Shown here piece by piece: positions 8,679 through 16,230 of a stretch of DNA of 28,701 nt. Below the pieces are notes generated by a model. It was not told the origin of the DNA, searched no databases, and worked only from the letters and a program-made list of their open reading frames with translations. Location: the NCBI GenBank assembly GCA_009695405.1, contig SIAZ01000008.1, positions 1 through 28,701 of the forward strand, given 5' to 3'. Position 1 is the stretch's first letter. Every line of letters starts with the position of its first letter. Position numbers and translations under genes: made by a program. Source of the DNA: Pedosphaera sp. (GTDB taxonomy: Bacteria; Verrucomicrobiota; Verrucomicrobiia; Limisphaerales; UBA9464).

Positions 8679-10064
8679 TTATTCCTTGTCGTACTGACGG
8701 CTGAAGTCGAGGACGACTTGCCTCTGTTCCCCGTTTCGGAGAATGACAATATTCGCCCGGTGTTTGGTGCTGAGGTTCTTGAGAGTCTCACCATGGATTG
8801 CCTTCACGTCAGCCGGTGATTTGACCTCTTTACCATCGATCTTGAGTACAATGTCCTGCTGGGTCAGGCCAGCCTGTGAGGCGTTGCCAGGAAATTTCAC
8901 TCCGTAAATAAAGACCCCCTCATTCCGTTGGAAATAGAGATCAGGATTATCGAACTGATTGATGGCTTTAACCGTGAAATCCCAGCGTAAGCATTCGATC
9001 TCTTCACCCTCGACCTTGCCCTTCTCGCGTGGAAGCAATTCGATCTTTTGAATCGTCCCTTTACGGGCGAATTCTAGCACCGCCGGTTGCCCCTTAGGCA
9101 ATAAACCCAGTCGGCGACGCACTACAGGCAAATCCTCGTGGGTAAGACCTGTTACCGCTTCGGCATTGATCTTGATAATCCGGTCACCTGCCACGAGACC
9201 GGCCCGACGAGCTGGGCTCTCTGGATCCGTCTCAGCCACGACGACCCCCTCGTTCTCTGGAAAGTAGACATTTCGGTTAAAATCCTTCAGTGGCTGCAAC
9301 TGAATACCCGTCCAACTCCAATCCATTTTGCCATGCTTGCGAATCTGTTCGGCCACAACGCGAGCAACTTCAATCGGTACGGTGAATCCCATATCACCAC
9401 CGCCTCCCATCATTCCTCGAGTATTAAGCCCCACGACTTCGCCGGCGGTATTAACGAGGGGCCCCCCTGAATTCCCAGGGTTGATGGAGGCATCTGTTTG
9501 TAACCAAGAACTGTATTCACTCGAGCCAGGTAAGAACCGTTGGGTGCAGGAAATAATCCCAATCGAAACGGATCGTGAGAGGCCATACGGCGCTCCCATC
9601 GCCATTACAAAATCACCCTCGGTTAGCTGAGACGATCGCCCTAATTGCGCGAAGGTCAGGGGTGTTACGTCAGTTCCACGCACTAGTTTAAGTAAGGCAA
9701 CATCGGTATCCTTGTCAGAACCGAGTACCTTTGCACCATAGGCTTTGCCGTTGGAGAGCAAGCAGCGAACCTCGGTCGCTTTATCGACCACATGCCAATT
9801 GGAAAGCAATTCGCCCTCAGCAGAAATCAAGACACCAGATCCTGAGACCTCTTGGGAAATCCGACGCCCTCCTTGCATATCCTCGCGAATGCATTTGATG
9901 AACACCACCGCCGGAAAGACTTTCTCCTTTGCACTCTTCACGACACTGCGGAAATCAAGTTTATCCAGACCTCGCAAAGATAAATCATCTTGCGCTGAAA
10001 GATGGCCTAGCAGGGGCAAACCGCTCAACACTGGGGCAAGTAAGAATAGGAATCGGAGAATCAC
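8679..10064 (-). CDS. DegP/HtrA-type trypsin-like serine protease with two PDZ domains
   Basis: A 461-residue exported protease. It has an N-terminal signal sequence (MILRFLFLLAPVLSGLPLLG...SAQ) and a trypsin-like domain with His91 (SNWHVV), Asp121 (DTDVALLKL) and Ser199 (NPGNSGGPL) as the catalytic triad. Two PDZ domains follow: one around VVVAETDPESPARRAGLVAGDRIIKIN, the other around GNASQAGLTQQDIVLKIDGKEV. This is the HtrA/DegP/DegQ architecture, used for periplasmic protein quality control. The start is GTG at 10064, chosen because it leads directly into the signal peptide. The gene is convergent with the phosphatase gene (stops abut) and divergent from the dGTPase gene across about 117 bases. 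I cannot tell which HtrA subtype it is, so no symbol is given. Confidence 0.9.
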   Translation of the reverse strand: MILRFLFLLAPVLSGLPLLGHLSAQDDLSLRGLDKLDFRSVVKSAKEKVFPAVVFIKCIREDMQGGRRISQEVSGSGVLISAEGELLSNWHVVDKATEVRCLLSNGKAYGAKVLGSDKDTDVALLKLVRGTDVTPLTFAQLGRSSQLTEGDFVMAMGAPYGLSRSVSIGIISCTQRFLPGSSEYSSWLQTDASINPGNSGGPLVNTAGEVVGLNTRGMMGGGGDMGFTVPIEVARVVAEQIRKHGKMDWSWTGIQLQPLKDFNRNVYFPENEGVVVAETDPESPARRAGLVAGDRIIKINAEAVTGLTHEDLPVVRRRLGLLPKGQPAVLEFARKGTIQKIELLPREKGKVEGEEIECLRWDFTVKAINQFDNPDLYFQRNEGVFIYGVKFPGNASQAGLTQQDIVLKIDGKEVKSPADVKAIHGETLKNLSTKHRANIVILRNGEQRQVVLDFSRQYDKE

Positions 10065-10181
10065 GTTGGGATAAGACTACAACGAAGATTTCCAGTGTCG
10101 AGTCGCTCCGAAAAAGACGCTCATTCGACAAGAGCACATTCCGGTGATTGGCAACCACGTCCGATCCACGATACTCACCTC

Positions 10182-11339
10182 ATGCCGGTAACTCACCACG
10201 ATCTCGAGGCGCGCGAATATCAGATCTTTGCTCCCTATGCTCAGTTCAGCGGAAATACCCGCGGACGCGTCCACGTTGAACTACCGCCCACTTGGCGGAC
10301 AGAGTTCCAACGTGATCGCGATCGGGTTATCCACAGTCGCGCTTTCCGCCGCTTGGAATGTAAGACACAGGTTTTTCTGAACGGATCGGGAGATCACCTT
10401 CGTACTCGACTCACCCATACGATGGAAGTTGCGGCAATCTCGAGAAATATAGCGCGCGCTCTGCGGCTCAATGAAGATCTCTCCGAAACAATTGCTCTCG
10501 CTCATGACTTGGGACACTCCCCGGTGGGTCATAAAGGCGAGTCGATGCTCGATCGCCTAATGAAGGATCACGGCGGATTCGAACATAATCGGCAGAGCCT
10601 GCGTGTCGTGGAAGTGCTTGAATGGAAATATCCCAAATTTGAGGGGCTTAATCTTTCTTGGGAGGTGCGTGAGGGGTTGGCGAAGCACGAGGCCCAATTC
10701 GATACTACCCCGAACGGCACTTCTTTTATTCACCATCAATCGTCGCTCGAAGCACAAATTGCCAACTTGGCCGATGAGGTTACTTACTACAGCCATGATC
10801 TCGATGATGGCTTAGATAGCGGGCTTCTTGATGAAAAACGTCTTCTCAAAGAAGTAAAAGTATGGGCTAAGGCGGCAGGTACCGTACGTAAGGAGTTCGG
10901 TGTCTTGCCTGAGGAAAGTCGTCGTTACTACATTATTCGGCAGATTATCGAACAACAGGTTCAGGACGTAGTCACGACCACAGAATCTCGTATTTTGGCT
11001 TCGGGTGTGGGCAGCGCGGAAGAGGTCCGTGCTCAAAGGAAACCTTTGGTCCAGTACAGTTCGAATCGACGACTTGAAAATATTGAGCTTCGGAAATATC
11101 TCTACAAAAATCTCTATTACCATCCGGTGGTGGCCGAACCCAATAACCGAGCTATTCGAATGTTAGCTGAGGTCTTCAATACTTATTTGCAACACCCCAA
11201 TGAACTTGGCGACACTGCTCAACGCCGAATTAAGACAGACGGTTTGCACAGAGCTACTTGTGACTACGTGGCCAGTATGACCGACCGTTACCTGATCCAA
11301 GAACACCACCGTCTTTTTGGTCTGAATATGGGCCTCTAA
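10182..11339 (+). CDS. dgt: dGTPase-like deoxynucleoside triphosphate triphosphohydrolase (HD domain)
   Basis: This 385-residue HD-superfamily enzyme hydrolyses dNTPs to nucleoside and triphosphate, controlling dNTP pools. Motifs: a family N-terminal stretch FQRDRDRVIHSRAFRRLECKTQVF (42-65); RTRLTHTMEV with metal-ligand His79; and AHDLGHSPVGHKGE (107-120) giving the His-Asp pair and further active-site residues. A later EVTYYSHDLDDG supplies the last Asp ligand. The length fits the shorter type (dGTPase-like, about 370-450 residues) rather than the 505-residue E. coli Dgt, so 'dgt' is used loosely. A GTG at 10095 would add 29 residues; the ATG at 10182 is preferred. The gene is complete and is followed by a 415-base non-coding region. 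Confidence 0.9.
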   Translation: MPVTHHDLEAREYQIFAPYAQFSGNTRGRVHVELPPTWRTEFQRDRDRVIHSRAFRRLECKTQVFLNGSGDHLRTRLTHTMEVAAISRNIARALRLNEDLSETIALAHDLGHSPVGHKGESMLDRLMKDHGGFEHNRQSLRVVEVLEWKYPKFEGLNLSWEVREGLAKHEAQFDTTPNGTSFIHHQSSLEAQIANLADEVTYYSHDLDDGLDSGLLDEKRLLKEVKVWAKAAGTVRKEFGVLPEESRRYYIIRQIIEQQVQDVVTTTESRILASGVGSAEEVRAQRKPLVQYSSNRRLENIELRKYLYKNLYYHPVVAEPNNRAIRMLAEVFNTYLQHPNELGDTAQRRIKTDGLHRATCDYVASMTDRYLIQEHHRLFGLNMGL

Positions 11340-11498
11340 TTGCTTTCCCAGCGGATTTTGATTTGCACCCACGACCCACTGCGACGTTTAGGGGGAACCC
11401 CTGTGACTCGGGAGGCCACAAAGAGAATCGGCGGGTCTTGGGATGACACACGGTGTGCACCGCCAAAACCCGCCGGCCTTGCTTTCACACGAAAGCAA
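11340..11498 (-). ncRNA. Candidate structured RNA, possibly 6S RNA
   Basis: This block lies between convergent genes, where no promoter or leader for either neighbour is expected. On the minus strand it folds into one long closed structure. A 13-bp continuous closing stem (11464-11476 with 11348-11360) contains two G-U pairs that would be A-C mismatches on the plus strand. A 7-bp stem with one bulge (TGCACACC / GGGTGCA) and a GACCC/GGGTC stem lead to an open central region carrying two small hairpins (around 11402-11420 and 11390-11402). The small hairpin at 11402-11420 also gains a G-U pair only on the minus strand. Closing stem plus central bubble recalls 6S RNA. The complement of the 5' bubble strand would begin AUCGGCGGG, similar to the E. 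coli product RNA start AUCGGCUCAG. No convincing promoter was found; TAATTT at 11498-11503 is a weak -10 candidate. RNA status is moderately supported; the family is tentative. Confidence 0.5.
11479..11498. repeat. Inverted repeat TTGCTTTC-ACAC-GAAAGCAA with a third copy at 11340-11347
   Basis: A perfect 8-bp inverted repeat with a 4-base loop spans 11479-11498 at one edge of the candidate RNA. The arm TTGCTTTC occurs again at 11340-11347, at the other edge. One arm could therefore either form the local hairpin or pair with the distant copy and close the whole 159-base structure. It could be an alternative fold of the RNA or an operator-like dyad. Confidence 0.6.
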
Positions 11499-11754
11499 AA
11501 TTAGATCTGAAAAACCAAAGTGAAGTGATTTCGAATGACTTCAAACAGGATTTTTTCAGGGAACAGAGTGTTGATACTGAAACTTCGATCTTAAGGTCAA
11601 GCTCGGAAATTCGGCTAGGTCAAAGTATTCTCAATGATACTCAAAATGCCACTGAACATTTGTGAAATCTTGGTGACCTTGCCGAGCCAGCGGACTTGCG
11701 ACAAGAGGCGGTAATTATTCGATCTTAAGAAAAACGAGTGATTCCTTGGGGGAT
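11499..11754. other. Non-coding remainder of the convergent gap, with a 12-bp direct repeat
   Basis: No convincing coding sequence was found on either strand in these 256 bases. The sequence TTCGATCTTAAG occurs twice, at 11584-11595 and 11718-11729, 134 bases apart. TGAAGT/ACTTCA (11521-11526 with 11538-11543) is followed by six T at 11551-11556, but the T run begins seven bases after the stem, so it is a poor terminator. The purpose of the region is unknown. Confidence 0.4.
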
Positions 11755-12813
11755 TCAGTTCCCGGCCTCGATCAGAAGTTCGAGCCCATATTCCGGTTGA
11801 TTGTTGGTTGAGGGTTGGGCGGTAAATGTTGTGGGGAAAAAGAGCCAGTAACGCGTAATTGCTCCTGATTGAGGTTTTAAAACGGGGTTTACGCTCGCAG
11901 GCACCAAGGTGATTTCCTCTGGAATAGCGAAGCGAATCGAGGCTCCAGGTTCTTCACGCGCTGAAAGTTGCCAGTTGACGGTATGCGGCCCAGAAAGAGA
12001 AGTGGATGAGAGAGTCCATTGCATCAGGTTTGTACCTCTTACTTTTCTGGAGAGGAGATTTGTCACTTGCCCTTGGGACCAATGACGAAGGGTTACTTGG
12101 GATTCAGATTGAGAGGGAAGATCCACCCAGAGATCACGGACGGAGTAGGTTTCAAATTGAGGCACGGGCCTTGGCCGTCGGTCTTGTCCAACTTGGAGAT
12201 TTTGGTGGCGAGCCATAAACGCCCCGACTAAGGGAAAGGGGAGGGAGACGACTAAGGCCAAGTGAAAGACTAAGCCAAAGGTAAACAGGAGCCATCCTTT
12301 GTTTGTTGGTGCACGTCGAACACGTCGAATAGAGGCTCCAACGTACCAAGAAATGAGCAAAAAAGTTATGATCCAAAGGCCATTGAGAATGCGATCCGAC
12401 TGGGGTTCATCCCTGTGGATTTTGGAAATCTCATGGGCCAACCAAATCGAACCAAAGACAAAACTCGTCGCCAAGAGGAGTGCGCGTGGCCCGATAACAG
12501 CAATCAATGTGAGAGTCCGACCGCGAAACGAGGGGGCAGGTCCGCGCATTCGCCGCAACGGAATAGCCCCTAGCAGAGCTCCTAAAAACCCTAGAAGCCC
12601 TGAGAACCAGAATCCGAGGAAGATCTGGCCGGCGGTCTGATCGCGTAGTTTCTCACCAACAACCATTGGAAAGATTCCCCCCGCTAAAATCGTACTTCCA
12701 AGGAGGGCTAAAACCGAGATGACAAAGGCAACTTTTGATAACTTAGACTGAGGAAGTGCCGGTAGTGGCGTGTCGGTAGTTGCTCCAATGAGCGGTAGAG
12801 GCGGCGGGATCAT
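11755..12813 (-). CDS. Hypothetical polytopic membrane protein
   Basis: This 352-residue protein matches no family I recognise. A proline-rich N-terminus (MIPPPLPLIGATTDTPLPALPQ) precedes about five hydrophobic segments, near residues 27-46, 66-85, 100-125, 145-163 and 173-200, separated by short Arg-rich loops. A soluble C-terminal domain of about 150 residues follows, predicted beta-rich (many V, T, S and W). The Pro-rich start followed by several helices resembles 'DUF4190-like' or other small multi-pass proteins, but this is not a firm match. It is the last gene of the minus-strand cluster, 74 bases after the preceding gene. That gap is larger than those upstream, so membership in the operon is uncertain. 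No signal peptide or Shine-Dalgarno motif is present. Confidence 0.65.
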   Translation of the reverse strand: MIPPPLPLIGATTDTPLPALPQSKLSKVAFVISVLALLGSTILAGGIFPMVVGEKLRDQTAGQIFLGFWFSGLLGFLGALLGAIPLRRMRGPAPSFRGRTLTLIAVIGPRALLLATSFVFGSIWLAHEISKIHRDEPQSDRILNGLWIITFLLISWYVGASIRRVRRAPTNKGWLLFTFGLVFHLALVVSLPFPLVGAFMARHQNLQVGQDRRPRPVPQFETYSVRDLWVDLPSQSESQVTLRHWSQGQVTNLLSRKVRGTNLMQWTLSSTSLSGPHTVNWQLSAREEPGASIRFAIPEEITLVPASVNPVLKPQSGAITRYWLFFPTTFTAQPSTNNQPEYGLELLIEAGN

Positions 12814-12887
12814 AGATCAAGAATAGCAACCGCAACCCCTGCGTCGAGCTCGAGATAGGTCGACAGTAGATGTGTCAGGCGCCCAAA

Positions 12888-13865
12888 TTAGTTAATCCCT
12901 TGCATCATATCTTCCATTAAACCCAAAGTCACAGCTTCAGTGATCTCGTTTACATCGTAGCTCCGCAACAGGCGGCCGGCTAAGCGATCCGGACCAAGAA
13001 TATCTCGAGAGGAGGCTTGTCCGATAATCTGGGCGGAATCAATTCGGATGGCGGTAACCTGAATATCAGGCGCCGTATAAATCTGGTCGCTAGAAATGCC
13101 CGGTACAGCGATTGTGCGGGATGAGATGAGTACTTCTAGCACGACATCGGCCACCTTTTGAAGGGCTTCACGATCCTTGGCGGCAGCTGGACCGCCAGTG
13201 GTGCCCAGAAATTCCTGCACTGATCGGTCAGTAAGTAACTGTGAAGCGACTCGTTGATCCGCTAATTTCGCTCCACCCATTCGAAGAGGGCGTCCCATAA
13301 GACGTTCGATATCTCGAACGGTCTGGCGATCGGTCAGGCTAGGGACAGGTCGCGAAGTGGTCGTGAAAGTATTCTCGCCGGTCACGCGTTCTTGGGTCCC
13401 TTTGAGTGGAGCGATGGCCGCTGCCCCGCCCGCGGAGACAGTGCCCACCACTGTTACATTTTGGCCTAAAGGTGAACTAGAAGCTGAAGTTCCTTGCAAA
13501 TCTGCTTTCAGTGAATCCGTTGATTCACGGCGACTCATAAGACGGAGGCCGCTCGATTCGTCCACGAGGTCACGGTTAACAAAGAGGACCAAGCGTGGGC
13601 CACCAATTTTGGGGTAACCGGCTTTAAAACGATCAATGACAGCCCGTGCCTGTTCAGGAGAAATAAGAGGGGCACGACCGGTAAGCGGTCTTTGGTCGTA
13701 GGTGTAACGGGCCGGTTCTGGGCCAGCGTTGGCGGGTACAGTGACAATGGGAGGGGCTTTTGGTGGTGGTGGCGATTTAGCACGCGAATCGGCTAACGTG
13801 GACGGAATTCCTGCGACCAGTGCCGCAAGCAAAGCTGTGAAAGGGAGAAATTGGAGAGAGGTCAT
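12888..13865 (-). CDS. Exported protein, probable CsgG/LpoB-like fold
   Basis: The 325-residue protein starts at the ATG at 13865 with a signal peptide (MTSLQFLPFTALLAALVAGI...LA) without a lipobox, then a Pro-rich linker (SPPPPKAPP). A GTG at 13907 would overlap the upstream gene by 14 bases and is less likely. The middle contains GGPRLVLFVNRDLVDE, and the C-terminal half has VADVVLEVLISSRTI and IQVTAIRIDSAQIIGQAS. These strand patterns resemble CsgG/LpoB-type domains (an N-terminal 'rIavf.N' strand, later 'aD.vl.g.i' and 'vdv.tgqil..a' strands). It lies 28 bases after the YcfL-like gene and two genes after a true LpoB-like gene, so it may be a paralogous partner. The fold is inferred from pattern only; function is unknown. 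Confidence 0.6.
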   Translation of the reverse strand: MTSLQFLPFTALLAALVAGIPSTLADSRAKSPPPPKAPPIVTVPANAGPEPARYTYDQRPLTGRAPLISPEQARAVIDRFKAGYPKIGGPRLVLFVNRDLVDESSGLRLMSRRESTDSLKADLQGTSASSSPLGQNVTVVGTVSAGGAAAIAPLKGTQERVTGENTFTTTSRPVPSLTDRQTVRDIERLMGRPLRMGGAKLADQRVASQLLTDRSVQEFLGTTGGPAAAKDREALQKVADVVLEVLISSRTIAVPGISSDQIYTAPDIQVTAIRIDSAQIIGQASSRDILGPDRLAGRLLRSYDVNEITEAVTLGLMEDMMQGIN

Positions 13866-13893
13866 GGCAATCGGGAGTGGATAATTGACCTGT

Positions 13894-14355
13894 TTATCGT
13901 GCCTCACGCGCTCGGATAGTGAAATTCCTCGCCTTGTCGTTCATCGAGGCAAACTTTACCGTTTCCTGTCCGTTTTCAGTGAGAATCAAAGTTTGCCAAG
14001 GAGTTTCGTCGCCAGTGGAAAAGCCCGACAGATCTTTAAAGATACATTGAACTTGGATCTCAATCCGTCGATTCAGCCGGTTTCTTAAATTACCGGCGAC
14101 CTCAAGTCGACCATCCTCAAGAGGGCGTGTCATCAGTCCAGAGGCGGTAATGCTACGTTGCGCGCGGAAGTTCATTGTGACGAACTGTTCCCGGTTTTCG
14201 TAATCATATTTTCCTCCATTACGCGCCGGATAAGCGCCTCCGGCTTGGCCGGTCGAAATGGCACGACTGACACCACCTATTTTTTCACCAGTGCGGGCGC
14301 AACCGGTCAGCAGGGTGAGGAGGACGAGGGTGACGGATACGGATTGGGTATTCAT
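13894..14355 (-). CDS. YcfL-like (DUF1425) lipoprotein
   Basis: The 153-residue protein begins at the ATG at 14355, 16 bases after the preceding gene. Its signal peptide ends in a lipobox, LLTGC, with Cys19 as the acylated residue. The C-terminal half (rRIEIQVQCIFKD...ETPWQTLILTENGQETVKFASMND...FTIRAR) follows the DUF1425/YcfL pattern: a Trp before a hydrophobic strand, then a 'v.f.s.....f.i.iR' ending. In E. coli ycfL sits directly beside lpoB, and here an LpoB-like gene is two genes upstream, which supports the call. YcfL has no assigned biochemical function. Longer in-frame starts up to 14463 overlap the upstream gene and lack a signal sequence directly at their start. Confidence 0.68.
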   Translation of the reverse strand: MNTQSVSVTLVLLTLLTGCARTGEKIGGVSRAISTGQAGGAYPARNGGKYDYENREQFVTMNFRAQRSITASGLMTRPLEDGRLEVAGNLRNRLNRRIEIQVQCIFKDLSGFSTGDETPWQTLILTENGQETVKFASMNDKARNFTIRAREAR

Positions 14356-14371
14356 AACAGTTGGAAACGGT

Positions 14372-15535
14372 TCAATCTCTGTCACTGGCAAAAAGGACGG
14401 TGTCGCGATCTTTAACGACATCGAAACGAAGCGGACGGGTTCGCGTAACAGTTCCACCGGCATCTACAAAAGTGAGTGTTCCAGAGTAGGAGCCAGGGGC
14501 GAATCGACCTGCCCCGAAGCCGAGGAGGTTGGGAAGAGTGGTCCATGCTCGGGTATCAGCTGTGGGAGTTGTAGCCGCACTAATTCCCTTAAAAATTAAA
14601 CCAGCCACCAGCAGACCGACCCCCGCCTCATCCAAGCCGCTTCGACGCCCAGATTGGGTCGCTAAGATTGCTCCACTAATCAGTGCCGCATCACCTAGAC
14701 CGCTGGCCGCCCCCTTGAAAACAGCCTTATTCGCAAGAACATGATCCATCTGACGCCCGCCTCGAGTGGTGGCTTGGAAGCTGAGATCATCGTAGGCGGC
14801 AGCGTGAATTGTGGCAGGGCCAACGCTTAAAATCGCGGCGACAGCGCGCGATTGGCCTGGCGTGAACTTTAATTGCTCTCGGTATTCGCCCGCGGCGTAC
14901 TTAACTGGACCACTGCCCATTTCAGCAAAAAGAAGAACATTGGATTGGGGATCATAAGCAGGAGGTTTAGCAAATCGCGCAACTTGAGAGGCCCGTTTAA
15001 AGGCGTCTGATCCGTCACCGGCTAGTTTTGTCGAGGCCATTCCATCCAGATAATCGAGTAGCACATAATCGGCTTGGTATTCGTTGGATTCGGCATCGGA
15101 GTCTTGAATTTGAGCACTCCGAAAGCAAGCGCGGGCATTGTCAGGTTCGCCTTCCATCCAATAAATGATTCCTCGATAGTAATAAGCCATCACTCGTTCA
15201 TACGGTTCACCTCGGAAATTTTTTCGTGATTCTTCACGAAATAAACCCCTTGCCTGTTTGGCAGACCGATCACCGGCGGAAAGCCCTCCTAAGGTCAACA
15301 AGGCATCATCTAGGAGAGACTTGGCTTCAGCGTGTTGACCTCGGCGGAGCGCATCACCTGCTTGCTGATATTGAAGAAGAACCCGATCCCGCGGCGAAGG
15401 CGTTCCGAGCTTGCTGCTCGTCGTTCCCTCCGAAACACAACCCGCCTGAATCAAGGCAAGCCCGCAGAGCACCAACGCGAAGCCGAATCGACGTAGGTTA
15501 CTAACCCAAGGAATGAAACAGGGACTTAAAATCAT
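14372..15535 (-). CDS. COG3014-like TPR lipoprotein
   Basis: A 387-residue lipoprotein. The signal peptide ends in LIQAGC with Cys33 as the lipidated residue. Residues about 50-180 look like helical TPR-type repeats (YQQAGDALRRGQHAEAKSLLDDAL; FRGEPYERVMAYYYRGIIYWMEGEPDNARACFRSAQ). The phrase F.GE.YERv..yYY.gi.Y resembles COG3014 lipoproteins, which I recall beside lpoB/ycfL-like genes in other diderms. A Gly/Ala-rich, possibly membrane-associated segment lies near 275-325 (GAASGLGDAALISGAILATQ; VGLLVAGLIFKGIS), followed by a beta-rich C-terminus. It starts 27 bases after the LpoB-like gene and ends 16 bases before the YcfL-like gene. Function is unknown; the context suggests envelope or peptidoglycan maintenance. 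Confidence 0.72.
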   Translation of the reverse strand: MILSPCFIPWVSNLRRFGFALVLCGLALIQAGCVSEGTTSSKLGTPSPRDRVLLQYQQAGDALRRGQHAEAKSLLDDALLTLGGLSAGDRSAKQARGLFREESRKNFRGEPYERVMAYYYRGIIYWMEGEPDNARACFRSAQIQDSDAESNEYQADYVLLDYLDGMASTKLAGDGSDAFKRASQVARFAKPPAYDPQSNVLLFAEMGSGPVKYAAGEYREQLKFTPGQSRAVAAILSVGPATIHAAAYDDLSFQATTRGGRQMDHVLANKAVFKGAASGLGDAALISGAILATQSGRRSGLDEAGVGLLVAGLIFKGISAATTPTADTRAWTTLPNLLGFGAGRFAPGSYSGTLTFVDAGGTVTRTRPLRFDVVKDRDTVLFASDRD

Positions 15536-15562
15536 GAAGACGAAAGGAAGGCGAGCCGATGT

Positions 15563-16192
15563 TTAGCGATAGGCCGCATCTTCAAGCCCTTGCTTTTTAA
15601 CCTCAGCAGAATCTTCCCAAAGGATATCGCTGGTCCGGGCATCAATGAGCTGGAAGCTGTAAAGGATGTAATCACTCACTCCCTTGCGGGTGCGGGTGGT
15701 CATGCCTTCGAGTTTGCCGGTCAGAAAGAAATCAGCGCCTTTGAACTCAACCACATTGGGATCGGAAGAACTAGTAACAGATCCGACCTGCTTGAGTTGC
15801 TGTTCACGCTCGAGAGTCTTCATACGATCCCGAGCGAGAAAAATAACCTTACCCCGCGCATTTTTATTAAGTTCGGTACGGATTCGAGTGAGAAAAATGT
15901 CCTTATTAATAGCAAATCGGGTGCTGTTTTCCACAGGATCAAGAACAATACGAGGTGTCCCTTTTGCATCACGAATCTGAGGTGTGTTCAGAACACTCCG
16001 AGCCATTTTATCAGAGACTTGAACTAAATCCTGAGATTCGACACCGGTGCCACCGACGAAACCAGCCTCATCCGATTTCAGGACAGTCACGCCCGTACCG
16101 CTAGGATTTCGGACGCCGTTAGAGGCACAACCGGTGGCTAAAAGTCCAGCGAGACAGGCGGTAAGAGCACGCACGAAGAGGGTACGGTTCAT
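15563..16192 (-). CDS. LpoB-like penicillin-binding-protein activator lipoprotein
   Basis: In Enterobacteriaceae LpoB is an outer-membrane lipoprotein that reaches through the periplasm to activate the peptidoglycan synthase PBP1B. This 209-residue protein has a lipobox (LATGC, Cys22), a short linker and a domain with the LpoB/COG3417 hallmarks. These are RIVLDPVENSTRFAINKDIFLTRIRTELN, GKVIFLARDRM, GADFFLTGKLEGMTTRTRKGVSDYI, and the ending FQLIDARTSDILWEDSAEVKKQG. The family in distant phyla may not act on PBP1B, and no PBP gene is in the window. It follows the glycine-zipper gene by 38 bases and precedes the COG3014-like gene by 27 bases. The start is ATG; no Shine-Dalgarno motif is seen. 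Confidence 0.85.
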   Translation of the reverse strand: MNRTLFVRALTACLAGLLATGCASNGVRNPSGTGVTVLKSDEAGFVGGTGVESQDLVQVSDKMARSVLNTPQIRDAKGTPRIVLDPVENSTRFAINKDIFLTRIRTELNKNARGKVIFLARDRMKTLEREQQLKQVGSVTSSSDPNVVEFKGADFFLTGKLEGMTTRTRKGVSDYILYSFQLIDARTSDILWEDSAEVKKQGLEDAAYR

Positions 16193-16230
16193 AATAATCA
16201 GAGGGAACTGAGTCGTTTAAAGGGTGAAGG

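Noticed and set aside
11453..11665. Plus-strand 70-residue ORF in the convergent gap
   Set aside because: Begins with GTG inside the candidate RNA, polar low-similarity sequence, no start signal; treated as chance.
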